Assembly: GCF_024181725.1 (NCBI RefSeq)
Contig: NZ_CP028908.1
Location: 5,569,501 to 5,633,500 of the forward strand
Direction: 5' to 3'
DNA length: 64,000 nt
Source: Bradyrhizobium sp. WD16
GTDB taxonomy: Bacteria > Pseudomonadota > Alphaproteobacteria > Rhizobiales > Xanthobacteraceae
Part shown: piece by piece, positions 56,201-64,000 of the stretch
How the letters are laid out: each line of letters starts with the position of its first letter
Position numbering within the stretch: the first letter of the stretch is position 1
Made by a program: the position numbers and the translations under genes
The notes under the pieces: generated by a model
What the model saw: only the letters and a program-made list of their open reading frames with translations
Databases searched by the model: none
Told to the model about the DNA's origin: nothing

Positions 56201-56314
56201 GCCGGATGTGGAACATGTTCGGAATTATCGTTGCCACGGCAACTGATCCGTGCCAGTGTCCGGCAAAATGAGGCGAGGCCGGCCACAGCCGCCGGCTGTT
56301 TGAGGGAGAGGCGG

Positions 56315-57577
56315 ATGCCGCTACACCAGGCGGGGACGACGTCCCACGGCATCGTTGTGATCGGCGCCGGCCAGGCGGGCTTCCAGGTTGCAGCTTCGCT
56401 GCGCGACAACGGCTATGGCGACCCCATCCAGATCGTCGGCGACGAAGCCGGCCTGCCGTATCAGAGACCGCCGCTATCCAAGGCGTATCTCACCGGCCAT
56501 TCCGATCGCACTGCGCTCGATCTGCGGCCCGAGAAATTCTTCACCCAGGCCTCGATCGCCCTGCGCCACGGCAAGGCGGTCGCGATCGATCGCGATCGCC
56601 GCAATATCCGGCTCGCCGACGGTGCCGAACTTCCCTACGACCATCTCGTGCTGGCGACCGGCGCGCGCAACCGCCCCCTTCCGGTGCCGGGCAACGATCT
56701 CGCCGGCGTCTATCTGCTTCGCACGGCCGCGGACGGCGACGCGTTCCGCGCCGCCCTGCCCGACATGCGCCGTATCGTCATCGTCGGCGCCGGCTTCATC
56801 GGTCTCGAGATCGCCGCCCTGACGGCGTCGCGCGGCATCGATACCACCGTCGTCGAGGCCACCGGCCGGCCGATGTCCCGCGCCCTGTCGTCGACCATGT
56901 CGGAATTCTTCCGCGAGGCACACGGGCGCGCCGGAATACGATTCATCTTCGATGCCGTGGTCACCAGGATCCGCGGCGAAGGCGGACGCGTCAGCGGCGT
57001 TGAAACCGCCAATGGCGACATCCTGCCGGCGGATTCCGTGCTGGTCGGCATCGGCATCCTCGCCAATGACGAGCTTGCCGCCGCCGCCGGGCTCGAAACC
57101 AATGGCGGCATCGTCGTCGATGACTTCCTGCGCACGGCCGATCCCGCGATTTCGGCGATCGGCGACTGCGCGGTGTTTCGCCTGCCTTTCGGCGACGGCG
57201 CGCGCGGCCGACTGGAATCGGTGCAGAACGCTGCTGACCAGGGCCGCTGCGTCGCTGCGCGCCTGACCGGCAAGCCGCAGCCTTACAGTGCGGTCCCTTG
57301 GTTCTGGAGCGACCAGGGCCCATACAAACTGCAGATCGCCGGCCTCGCCTGCCCGCACGAGACTGCCGTGGTCCGCGGCGATCCCGCCTCTGGCGCCTTC
57401 TCGGTGTTCTGCTTCCGTGTCGGCAGGCTCGCCGGCGTGGAATCCATCAACAAACCGGCGGATCACATGCTGGCGCGGCGGCTCATCGCGTCCGCCGTGG
57501 CGCTGACGCCCGAGCAGGCGGCGGATGGCGGATGCGATCTGAAGCGCCTTCTCGCAGGCGGCGCGGCCGCGGCATGA
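56315..57577 (+). CDS. NAD(P)H-dependent ferredoxin reductase (putidaredoxin/palustrisredoxin reductase-like)
   Basis: 420 residues from ATG 56315 (GAGGGAGAG). FAD motif VVIGAGQAGFQVAASLR (~13), NAD motif IVIVGAGFIGLEIAALTASRG (~150), FAD end motif AISAIGDCAVF (~275) and C-terminal reductase domain with PWFWSDQGPYKLQIAG. Passes electrons from NADH to the ferredoxin at 59461, which reduces the P450 at 58250; all three lie within 3.5 kb, a full class I P450 set. Confidence 0.92.
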   Translation: MPLHQAGTTSHGIVVIGAGQAGFQVAASLRDNGYGDPIQIVGDEAGLPYQRPPLSKAYLTGHSDRTALDLRPEKFFTQASIALRHGKAVAIDRDRRNIRLADGAELPYDHLVLATGARNRPLPVPGNDLAGVYLLRTAADGDAFRAALPDMRRIVIVGAGFIGLEIAALTASRGIDTTVVEATGRPMSRALSSTMSEFFREAHGRAGIRFIFDAVVTRIRGEGGRVSGVETANGDILPADSVLVGIGILANDELAAAAGLETNGGIVVDDFLRTADPAISAIGDCAVFRLPFGDGARGRLESVQNAADQGRCVAARLTGKPQPYSAVPWFWSDQGPYKLQIAGLACPHETAVVRGDPASGAFSVFCFRVGRLAGVESINKPADHMLARRLIASAVALTPEQAADGGCDLKRLLAGGAAAA

Positions 57578-57609
57578 ACTCCGGCATCGTCCTCCCGAAT
57601 CCAGCGCGG

Positions 57610-58119
57610 TCAGCTGCTCTCGGCGCCGTCGGTCACCGCATCGAGATTGCCGTGAATGCGCAGCAACAAAGTGATCAGGGTGTCGCGCTCGGCTGCGGTG
57701 AGACAGCCGAGCAGACGGCGCTCGCGTTCGAGCGCGACGGCAATGACGCCATCATGGACCTTCCAGCCCTTCGCCGTCATCGCGATGGAATGGCTGCGGG
57801 CATCGTCCGGATCGCGCGCGATGGTGATCAGGCCCATGGCTTCCATGGCAGACAGCGTCCGGCTGACCGGGCCCTTGTCGAAGCCGATGACATGGCAGAT
57901 GCGGGCAGCAGAGATATTCGGCTCGACCGCGAGCAGGGACAGGATCCGCCACTCCGTGACGTTGACGCCGAACTCGCGCTGGTAATGGCTGTTGGCGATA
58001 CGCGACAGCTTGTTGGCGATGAAGGTGATCAGCGCCGGCACATAGCGGTCGAGATCGAGGACGACATCGTGTCCGGCCCGCGTGTCGGGGCGCATGCGCG
58101 CCTGCCTGCCCTTGCTCAT
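57610..58119 (-). CDS. MarR-family transcriptional regulator
   Basis: 169 residues from ATG 58119. Winged helix core EWRILSLLAVEPNISAARIC then VIGFDKGPVSRTLSAMEAMG and the wing ARDPDDARSHSIAMT (DxR motif). Divergent from the P450 gene; it probably controls the P450-ferredoxin pair in response to an aromatic ligand. Confidence 0.87.
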   Translation of the reverse strand: MSKGRQARMRPDTRAGHDVVLDLDRYVPALITFIANKLSRIANSHYQREFGVNVTEWRILSLLAVEPNISAARICHVIGFDKGPVSRTLSAMEAMGLITIARDPDDARSHSIAMTAKGWKVHDGVIAVALERERRLLGCLTAAERDTLITLLLRIHGNLDAVTDGAESS

Positions 58120-58213
58120 GCCCTCCGGCCAACCTCGCGAATCGAACGGCTTCGTCCTGCAACGGGAATGTACCGCGCCGCTTGACCCTCCAGATAGGGA
58201 GAAGCGGAGCGTC

Positions 58214-58236
58214 TTGACAATAGACAATCACAATCT
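58214..58236. promoter_or_regulatory. Probable P450 promoter/MarR operator
   Basis: TTGACA (-35-like, 58215-58220) overlaps the direct repeat GACAATaGACAAT, ~30 bases before the P450 start and ~100 bases before marR. A MarR-binding role is inferred. Confidence 0.4.
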
Positions 58237-58249
58237 TCGGGAGGTTGCC

Positions 58250-59452
58250 ATGGTCGCCAGCAAACTGCGCCACGCCCCTGCGGTGGATGTCGATCCATTT
58301 TCGATCGATTTCTTCGACGATCCCTATCCCGCCCACGAACGGCTTCGGGAGGCCGGGCCGGTGGTGTGGATCGACCGCTGGAAGGTCCACGCGGTGGCGC
58401 GCTACGCCGAAGTCCACGCAGTCCTCAACCAACCGGAAACATTCTGCTCGAGCCGGGGGGTCGGCCTCAGCGACTTCGCCAAGGAGACGCCGTGGCGACC
58501 GCCGAGCCTGATCCTGGAGGCCGACCCGCCGGCGCATGCGCGGCCGCGGCGCGTCCTCACCAGCGTGCTGTCGCCGAGCGCCATGAAAGGCATTCGTGAC
58601 CATTTCACCGCGGTCGCTGAGGCGAAGGCTGACGAGCTGGTGGCGAGAGGCAGCTTCGATGCGATCACGGACCTCGCCGAAGCCTATCCGTTGTCGGTCT
58701 TCCCCGACGCGCTCGGCCTGAAAAAGGAGGGGCGCGAGCACCTCATCCCCTATGCCGGCGTGGTCTTCAACGCCTTCGGGCCGCCCAACGAACTGCGCCA
58801 GGAGGCGATCGAGCGCTCGAAGCCGCACCAGGCCTATGTGCAGGAGCAGTGCCAGCGCGAAAATCTCGCCCCGGGCGGCTTCGGCGCCTGCATCCATGCC
58901 CGCGTCGATGACGGCGAACTCAGCGCCGAGGAAGCGCAGCTGCTGGTTCGCTCGCTGCTCAGCGCCGGCCTCGACACCACGGTCTATGGCATCGGCGCGG
59001 CAATCTCCTGCATGGCCCGTTGTCCCGATCAATGGCAGCGGCTGCGCGGGGATCTCTCGCTTGCCCGCAACGCTTTCGAGGAAGCCGTCCGCCTGGAAAG
59101 CCCGCTGCAGACCTTCTTCCGGACAACGACCCGCGAGGTCGAGATCGGCGGCGTCCGGATCGGCGAAGGCGAGAAGATCCTGATGTTCCTTGCCGCGGCG
59201 AACCGCGATCCTCGCCGCTGGGACGATCCGGAGCGCTACGACATCACCCGGCGCACCAGCGGCCATGTCGGCTTCGGCTCCGGCATCCACATGTGCGCCG
59301 GCCAGCTGGTCGCGCGCCTCGAAGGCGAAATCATGCTCACCGCGCTCGCCACTCGCGTCGCCCGCATCGACATCACCGGACCGGTCAAGCGCCGCTACAA
59401 CAACACCTTGCGCGGCCTTGCGAGCCTTCCTGTCACTCTAGCAGAAGCCTGA
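58250..59452 (+). CDS. Cytochrome P450, CYP199A-like
   Basis: 400 residues from ATG 58250 (GGGAGG). I-helix LLSAGLDTTVYGIGAA (~240-255), ExxR FEEAVRLESPLQTFFRTTTR, and heme-cysteine loop FGSGIHMCAGQLVARLEGE (Cys ~350). Long blocks (RGVGLSDFAKE, PPSLILEADPP, LPYAGVVFNAFGPPNELRQ-like) match what I remember of R. palustris CYP199A2/A4, which oxidise para-substituted benzoates, such as 4-methoxybenzoate demethylation. The ferredoxin follows by 8 bases. Confidence 0.92.
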   Translation: MVASKLRHAPAVDVDPFSIDFFDDPYPAHERLREAGPVVWIDRWKVHAVARYAEVHAVLNQPETFCSSRGVGLSDFAKETPWRPPSLILEADPPAHARPRRVLTSVLSPSAMKGIRDHFTAVAEAKADELVARGSFDAITDLAEAYPLSVFPDALGLKKEGREHLIPYAGVVFNAFGPPNELRQEAIERSKPHQAYVQEQCQRENLAPGGFGACIHARVDDGELSAEEAQLLVRSLLSAGLDTTVYGIGAAISCMARCPDQWQRLRGDLSLARNAFEEAVRLESPLQTFFRTTTREVEIGGVRIGEGEKILMFLAAANRDPRRWDDPERYDITRRTSGHVGFGSGIHMCAGQLVARLEGEIMLTALATRVARIDITGPVKRRYNNTLRGLASLPVTLAEA

Positions 59453-59460
59453 AGCAAGCC

Positions 59461-59784
59461 ATGCCCAGCATCACCTTCATCCATCCCGATGGCCGCGCCG
59501 AAACCATCGGCGGCAACGACGGCGACAGCGCCATGCATATCGCCACCATGAATGGCGTTGGCGAAATCGTCGCGGAATGCGGCGGCAACGCCATGTGCGC
59601 CACCTGCCACGTCTATGTGGACGAGGAATGGCAGGCCCGGCTGCCGCAACCAAGCGACGACGAGATCGCCCTGCTCGAGGGCGTCGCCGCCGAGCAACGG
59701 CCGAACAGCCGGCTGTCATGCCAGATCAAGCTGACGCCGGCACTCGACGGGCTGGTGCTGCACCTGCCCGACAAACAGACCTGA
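59461..59784 (+). CDS. [2Fe-2S] ferredoxin (palustrisredoxin-like)
   Basis: 107 residues. Cluster ligands in CGGNAMCATCHVYV (C-x5-C-x2-C) and SRLSCQI near residue 87. The histidine after the third cysteine is a feature of palustrisredoxin/adrenodoxin-type ferredoxins. Electron donor to the P450 8 bases upstream. Confidence 0.93.
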   Translation: MPSITFIHPDGRAETIGGNDGDSAMHIATMNGVGEIVAECGGNAMCATCHVYVDEEWQARLPQPSDDEIALLEGVAAEQRPNSRLSCQIKLTPALDGLVLHLPDKQT

Positions 59785-59787
59785 CGG

Positions 59788-60315
59788 CGAAAGCCCGCCG
59801 GTCGCGACCAGCAGGCCGGCGAATTCGGTCTCAAGGACAGCGGCCAATCGCTGGTCGCCTTCCTGCTCTTCATCAACGACATCCACGGTAGGGGGCTGAA
59901 GGCGGCACAAGGCCTTCTCCTCATCGAATCCTTCTATTGGGACATGGACGACAATACCCGGGCCTTCGCCAAGCGCTTCGGCGCGCGTCCGGGCATGAAC
60001 GGCAAGGCGCCGAACGGCAATCAGGCCGGCGTCTATGCCTCGACGCGGGCCTATCTCAACGCGGTCGCCACCGCCGCGAGCGACGATGCCAAGGACGTCG
60101 TGCCGCAGATGAAGACCTTCAAGGGCAAGGACGAGCTGTTCGGCGACACCGCAATCCGTCAGGACGGCCGGGTGATCCACCCGATCTACCTGTTCGAAGT
60201 AAAGAAGCCGGAAGAGTCGAAATACCCTTACGACTACGACAAGCTCATCGTGACGATTCCGGCCGACCAGGCGTTCCGGCCGATGAATGAGGGGCACTGC
60301 CCGCTGGTCGAGTGA
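59788..60315 (+). pseudogene. ABC transporter substrate-binding protein, C-terminal fragment
   Basis: About 175 residues of a Peripla_BP_6 type protein: QSLVAFLLFINDIHGRGLKAAQ-like strand/helix, ESFYWDMDDNTRAFAKRFG, VQPQMKTFKGKDELFGD-like, IHPIYLFEVKKPEESKYPYD and FRPMNEGHCPLVE. These end a ~400-residue amino-acid/aromatic-type binding protein whose N-terminal half and signal peptide are missing. An internal ATG at 59944 leaves only a partial domain. CYP199A genes are often near such importers, suggesting a lost uptake system. Confidence 0.72.
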
Positions 60316-60379
60316 CCTTGGCGGCAAGCTGAGCAGCCGCGCGTTCGAACCGCCATCGGGGTGCGAACACGCGGGCCTG

Positions 60380-60662
60380 GCCAGTGTCCCGTCTCCGCAT
60401 GGGACGCTAGTGTCCCGTTTCCAACGTTCGTATTCCTTTGCAGCAGGTGCTCCTACGAACGTTGGAAACAAAGGGACACTAGCATCAATATGATTCTAGT
60501 GCGGTTTTGGATCTGACGCGCGTTTGAAGAACTCGCGGCAATGCTGAAACGAGCGTCAGATCCACCGCACTAGCCAAATCAAAAAACTGGTGCGGCTTAT
60601 GTCTCACAATTGCCTACGGCGGCCGGCCGCAGACAGGCAGGCAATTGCCAGACGCCGCACGC
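60380..60662. repeat. B scrap, CD unit, degenerate inverted A (locus 10)
   Basis: A shortened B hairpin (60380-60410, arms only) shares CTAG with a complete CD unit (60407-60573), followed by CCAAATCAAAAAACTGG (decayed linker) and an inverted A hairpin with several changes to ~60662. No gene lies in 60316-60723. Confidence 0.88.
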
Positions 60663-60723
60663 GAGCTTTTTCGAGCGAAGCGGACACCCGGTTCGCGTGA
60701 CGACAACGCGTCAAAGCAAAAAA

Positions 60724-61560
60724 TCAGCCCTGCGGCCGGCCGAGCGCCGCCAGCACCTCGGCCCGCAAGGCCCGCGGCCGGTTAATGCCGACGAGCGCGC
60801 GGCGCAGGTCCGCCACCCGCTCGGCGTTGCTGGCGGCAAGGCTGCCGTCGGCATTGAAAAAGCTGTTTTCGAAGCCGATGCGGCAGTGACCGCCGAGCGC
60901 GGCGGTTGCCACCAGCGCCGCGGTCTCCGCGGCGCCGAAGGCGCAGGTCCACCAGATGAAGCGCTCCGCCCCACCCTGCGCGCGCACCCGCGCGAGAAAG
61001 GGCACGAGTTCGGCCAGGTCGCTCTCCTGGCCGGCGACATAGCGGCCGAGCGGAAAGATCACGGCGTGGCGCGCGCCGGGAACGACGCCGCGCCCGATCA
61101 GATCGGCGAGGCGATCGAACTCGTCCGGGCTGTAGACGATGTGCTGCACCGCGATGCGCTGCGCATGGGCCCAGGCGTAGAGCGCACCGGCCTCGCCCTC
61201 GGCGCCCGCATCCGGGACCAATTCCTTGACCGCGATGCTGACGGCCTCGGGCACGACGGCACGGACCGTGGCGATCTGCTGCTGGGGCGAGAACTGTCCT
61301 ACCGCCTCGGTGGTGATCTGGACGACGAGATCGTCGCCGACCCGCCGGCGCACCGCGGCGATGGCCGCGGCATAGCGCCCCGGATCGAGGCTGTGCCGGC
61401 CGGCATCGTCGCGCACATGGAGATGAATGGCCTGTGCGCCCGCGGCGTGGCAGGCGGCGGCATCCGCGGCGATGGCATCGACCGTCAGCGGCAGGCCGGG
61501 ATGATCCGCCGCCGTCTTGCGCGCTCCGTTGGGTGCCACCATCAGCGTCAACGGCGTCAT
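60724..61560 (-). CDS. BKACE-family beta-keto acid cleavage enzyme (DUF849)
   Basis: 278 residues; TIM barrel. N-terminal VAPNGARKT, metal histidines in AIHLHVRDDAGRHSLD and the later GGHCRIGFENSFF. The NxxxxK and HxH motifs match BKACE (3-keto-5-aminohexanoate cleavage enzyme group), which splits a beta-keto acid with acetyl-CoA into acetoacetate and a CoA ester. Which keto acid is not readable. Adjacent AtuA-related genes and monooxygenase suggest a catabolic operon. Confidence 0.9.
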   Translation of the reverse strand: MTPLTLMVAPNGARKTAADHPGLPLTVDAIAADAAACHAAGAQAIHLHVRDDAGRHSLDPGRYAAAIAAVRRRVGDDLVVQITTEAVGQFSPQQQIATVRAVVPEAVSIAVKELVPDAGAEGEAGALYAWAHAQRIAVQHIVYSPDEFDRLADLIGRGVVPGARHAVIFPLGRYVAGQESDLAELVPFLARVRAQGGAERFIWWTCAFGAAETAALVATAALGGHCRIGFENSFFNADGSLAASNAERVADLRRALVGINRPRALRAEVLAALGRPQG

Positions 61561-61594
61561 CGCCCTGCCCCCGTTCCCTGCACGCGCTCCAAAT

Positions 61595-61909
61595 TCAATC
61601 CTTGTCCGCCTCGATCTCGAGATCGAGCAGCGCCGAACTCAGCGACTTGCCGTGGGCGTCCAGCGCCAGCGAGCGGGTGACGCCGCCGCCCAACGCCCGG
61701 TGCAGCACGAAATCGAGCGCGCCGATGGTTTCGAGCTCGTAACGGATCACCTCGCCGGCGACGATGTCGCCGAAATGCGCCTTGACCCGCGCCGCCGTCA
61801 CCTGATCGCGCAGCAGCGGATAGTCACCCGCATCGAACGCGATCAGCGAGATGTTCGAAGTGTCGCCCCTGTTGCCGGTTCGGGAATGGGCAAGCTCGCG
61901 CAGCTTCAT
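61595..61909 (-). CDS. AtuA-related small subunit protein
   Basis: 104 residues from ATG 61909, which lies 2 bases past a repeat CTAG, so its native leader is lost. Start MKLRELAHSRTGNRGDTSNI is characteristic of the small partner of acyclic terpene utilization AtuA-like proteins. In intact systems it pairs with a ~450-residue AtuA; here the large partner is reduced to a fragment, so the complex is probably non-functional. It ends 34 bases before BKACE. Confidence 0.82.
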   Translation of the reverse strand: MKLRELAHSRTGNRGDTSNISLIAFDAGDYPLLRDQVTAARVKAHFGDIVAGEVIRYELETIGALDFVLHRALGGGVTRSLALDAHGKSLSSALLDLEIEADKD

Positions 61910-61911
61910 GG

Positions 61912-62078
61912 CTAGTGTCCCATTTCCAACGTTCGTATCCCATTGCAGCAGGCCCTTATACGAACGTTGGAAACAAAGGGACACTAGCATCGATATAATT
62001 CTAGTGCGGTTTTGGATCTGACGCTCGTATGAAGAATTCGCTGCAATGCTGAAACAAGCGTCAGATCCACCGCACTAG
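61912..62078. repeat. CD unit (locus 11)
   Basis: Complete 167-bp CD unit between the AtuA fragment and the AtuA-related gene. The CTAG at 62075-62078 supplies the TAG stop of the fragment; the CTAG at 61912 abuts the next ATG. Confidence 0.92.
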
Positions 62079-62420
62079 CTCTCCAGATACTCGACGCGCG
62101 GATCGACCAGCCGGCTCCGCCCGCCAGCGCCTCGACGATCGGCGCCGCGCGAGATAGGCGTTGGCCGCACCCATATTCGTGACGATGCGCACGCCGTTGC
62201 GGCGACAGGCCGGCAGCACGGCGCGCATCCGTGCTTCGAGCAGCGGATCGAAGCCGGCCTGCGGATCGCGGCGCCGCGCCTGCTGGGCCAGCGCCACCGT
62301 GCGCTCGCCCAGACATTCGAAGATCAGGTAGTCGAGACGGCCTTTTTCGGCGAGCTCCACCGCCGGCTCGATGCGATCGCCGGAATAGCCCGCACCTCCG
62401 CCCAATCTGATCGTTCGCAA
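62075..62420 (-). pseudogene. AtuA-family protein, internally deleted
   Basis: TTG 62420 begins MRTIRLGGGAGYSGDRIEPA, continuing EKGRLDYLIFECLGERTVALA and RIVTNMGAANAYL, the N-terminal ~90 residues of AtuA. The expected ~340 middle residues are absent; after a frame change a short tail LVDPRVEYLES ends at a TAG made by the repeat CTAG. Internal deletion plus frameshift; probably inactive. Confidence 0.78.
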
Positions 62421-62622
62421 AGCCCGCGTCCTCGTGACAAGTGTGGTGGTTCGACGAGCATCCGAGTTCGCTAAAGAGCATGCGCCAGGATCGAGCGAAC
62501 GCCGGACGTCGCTATATCTTCCAAGGCAAAGGTGCTTGTGCGGATTGGCGTTTCGCGTCGAAGTCTAGACCGCAAGCCTGTTGAGAGACAATCAGCACGA
62601 TCCAGGTCCTGTATTCCGCAGA

Positions 62623-64000
62623 TCAGAATACGCCGACAGCCTGTCGCAACACCGACGCTGCGTCATTGGGCCCCTCGCCGGCAAACGCGACAAACTGGTC
62701 CGGCCGCACCAGAATCGTGTCGGCGCGATAGAGCTCCCGGCCGCCGGTCCTGGTGTCGGTGATGATCTTGAATGGGATGTGAAGTTGGGCGGCTGACCGG
62801 CGGAACGCATCGGCGCAATCCATCGGGGCACCAAGATCGATGAGGGTGAAGCCATCGCCCAGTTCCTCGAACACATTGCGCCCGGACGACAGGGGGTGTG
62901 GCGTCAGATGGTGCCCCGCGCGCGCCTCGAAGCCATGTGCGCCGATGGCGCTGCTCGCGCCGCCCGCCGCCCCGCTGACGATCGACGAGCCCTCATAATG
63001 CGGCTCGAAGCTGTTGACCTCGCTGCGCGCACCGGATTGACGCTGCCGCCAGGCCGCCTCGAACGCCGCGCGGTCGCGCGACGGGTCGAACGTGCGGAGG
63101 AAATCCCGATCGCTCAAAATCGCCTTCTCGATGAAGTCGCGCGCCGTCGAGGCGAACACCGGCTGACGTTCTTCGCTGTAGCTGTCGAGCAGACGGGGTC
63201 CCGCCCAGCCCTGCAGCTCGGCGGCGAGCTTCCAGCCGAGATTGACAGCGTCTTCGAAACCGGAATTGACGCCGTAGCCGCCGTAGGGTGGATGGCTGTG
63301 CGCGGCGTCGCCAGCGATGAAGACGCGCCCGCTGCGATAGCGATCGGCAATGGCGAAGCGCAGGTCCCAGAAGCCGATGTGCTCGAATTCGACGTCGAAT
63401 TGCGCGCCGACGGCGTCCTCGAGATAACGGCGGAAATTGAAATTGTCCCGCGTCGTACCCGGCGGCACGGGCGCGTGAAAGAACCAGGTGGTGCCGAGAT
63501 CGACCCGGCCGAAGAACTTCCAGTAGCCATCGAGCTCCGGCTGCAGGACGTTGTAATAGGATTTGCCCGGGAAGCGCTCGAGCAACCGATGCAGCCCGCT
63601 CGACCGGAACACCAGCAGCACCATCGTTCGATCGTGGTCCGACAGGGTCTGGGTGATGCCGGCCTGTTCACGGACAGCCGACCGGCTGCCGTCGCAGCCG
63701 ACTGCATAGGACGCGCGCATCGTCCGGCGCGTGCCGGTTTCGCGGGCCAGGATCGCGACCTCCACGCCGCCGTCGTCCTGCCGGATCGTTTCGAAATCCC
63801 AGCCGTAGAGAACTTCGACGTTGGCGATCTGCGCCGCGCGACGCCGCAATACAGCCTCGGTGGCGTATTGCGGCAGCCGCTCATTGTCAGTGAAATAGAA
63901 CGGACGGACGAGCTCGCGCTGCAGCCAATCGTAAGCATAGCCGCTGAGCAGCGTGCCGTAGGTGGTGATGCCGCCAATGCCGTAGTCACGCGGAATGGTG
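62623..64000 (-). CDS. FAD-dependent aromatic monooxygenase (MhpA/PheA-TfdB type), C-terminal part
   Basis: 459 codons visible; the start lies beyond the right edge. The DG motif VGCDGSRSAVREQAGI, the second FAD motif VFIAGDAAHSHPPYGGYGVNSGFEDAVNLGWKL split across ~200-235 of the visible part, and a C-terminal thioredoxin-like domain (ELYRADTILVRPDQFVA) identify a class A flavin hydroxylase such as 3-(3-hydroxyphenyl)propionate hydroxylase. Substrate not readable. Operon mates are AtuA pieces and BKACE, pointing to ring or side-chain breakdown. Confidence 0.9.
   Translation of the reverse strand, partial: TIPRDYGIGGITTYGTLLSGYAYDWLQRELVRPFYFTDNERLPQYATEAVLRRRAAQIANVEVLYGWDFETIRQDDGGVEVAILARETGTRRTMRASYAVGCDGSRSAVREQAGITQTLSDHDRTMVLLVFRSSGLHRLLERFPGKSYYNVLQPELDGYWKFFGRVDLGTTWFFHAPVPPGTTRDNFNFRRYLEDAVGAQFDVEFEHIGFWDLRFAIADRYRSGRVFIAGDAAHSHPPYGGYGVNSGFEDAVNLGWKLAAELQGWAGPRLLDSYSEERQPVFASTARDFIEKAILSDRDFLRTFDPSRDRAAFEAAWRQRQSGARSEVNSFEPHYEGSSIVSGAAGGASSAIGAHGFEARAGHHLTPHPLSSGRNVFEELGDGFTLIDLGAPMDCADAFRRSAAQLHIPFKIITDTRTGGRELYRADTILVRPDQFVAFAGEGPNDAASVLRQAVGVF

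Overview
This is a high-GC alphaproteobacterial window that looks like the Rhodopseudomonas/Bradyrhizobium group. The evidence is a FixLJ-FixK oxygen cascade, fixNOQP and fixGHIS, a C4-type 5-aminolevulinate synthase, an FNR protein of the AadR/FnrN type, and a CYP199A-like P450 with its own redox partners. The name is inferred from gene content, not from a database match.

Layout. 1-3398 (minus): an Mla-type lipid transport operon (mlaE-mlaF-mlaD, with mlaD fused to an auxiliary-lipoprotein domain), then the start of ftsH. 3627-4856: a YqjD/YqjE-like pair and an unknown gene. 4968-7682: a Pat-type acyl-CoA synthetase/acetyltransferase. 8023-15742: stress and low-oxygen accessory genes (CBS proteins, a decayed Hsp20, CHAD, phasin-like, three universal stress proteins). 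15881-19299: fixL-fixJ-receiver-fixK. 19392-20294: an outer-membrane barrel protein behind an Irr-like palindrome. 20301-32111 (minus): hemA, fixS-I-H-G, fixP-Q-O-N, a DUF6455-like gene, hemN and a 48-residue membrane protein. 32231-34215 (minus): an FNR regulator translationally coupled to a cyclic-nucleotide-gated channel. 34635-43008: two c-type cytochromes, a zinc alcohol dehydrogenase, an MgtA-like ATPase, a deaminase, hsp20 and lon. 43451-46465: a lysine-rich peptide, an IS630 element, a truncated MAPEG gene, a GST and an HU protein. 46746-48787: a Zur-box-controlled COG0523 GTPase and a DsbD_2-like membrane protein. 48885-52372 (minus): a URC-type uracil catabolism set. 52649-55831: an MFS transporter, a DUF3750 protein and a prolyl aminopeptidase. 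56315-59784: ferredoxin reductase, MarR, CYP199A-like P450 and ferredoxin. 60724-64000 (minus): BKACE, AtuA pieces and an FAD monooxygenase running off the window.

How it works together. FixL senses O2 through a heme-PAS domain, FixJ should activate fixK, and FixK/FNR sites (TTGAT-N4-ATCAA) lie upstream of heme synthesis, the cbb3 oxidase, its copper/assembly genes, cytochromes and stress proteins. In nearly every case the site lies where a class II promoter would put the transcript start about 15-55 bases before the gene.

The most unusual feature is a set of CTAG-bounded repeat units of about 167 bp. Each is two unrelated hairpins joined by a 12-13-base AT-rich linker, with one-sided bulges that always face the linker. 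Three sequence-unrelated versions (AB, CD, EF) share this geometry. The units abut stop and start codons, truncate or border decayed genes (MAPEG, AtuA), and one junction hosts the IS630 insertion at CTAG.
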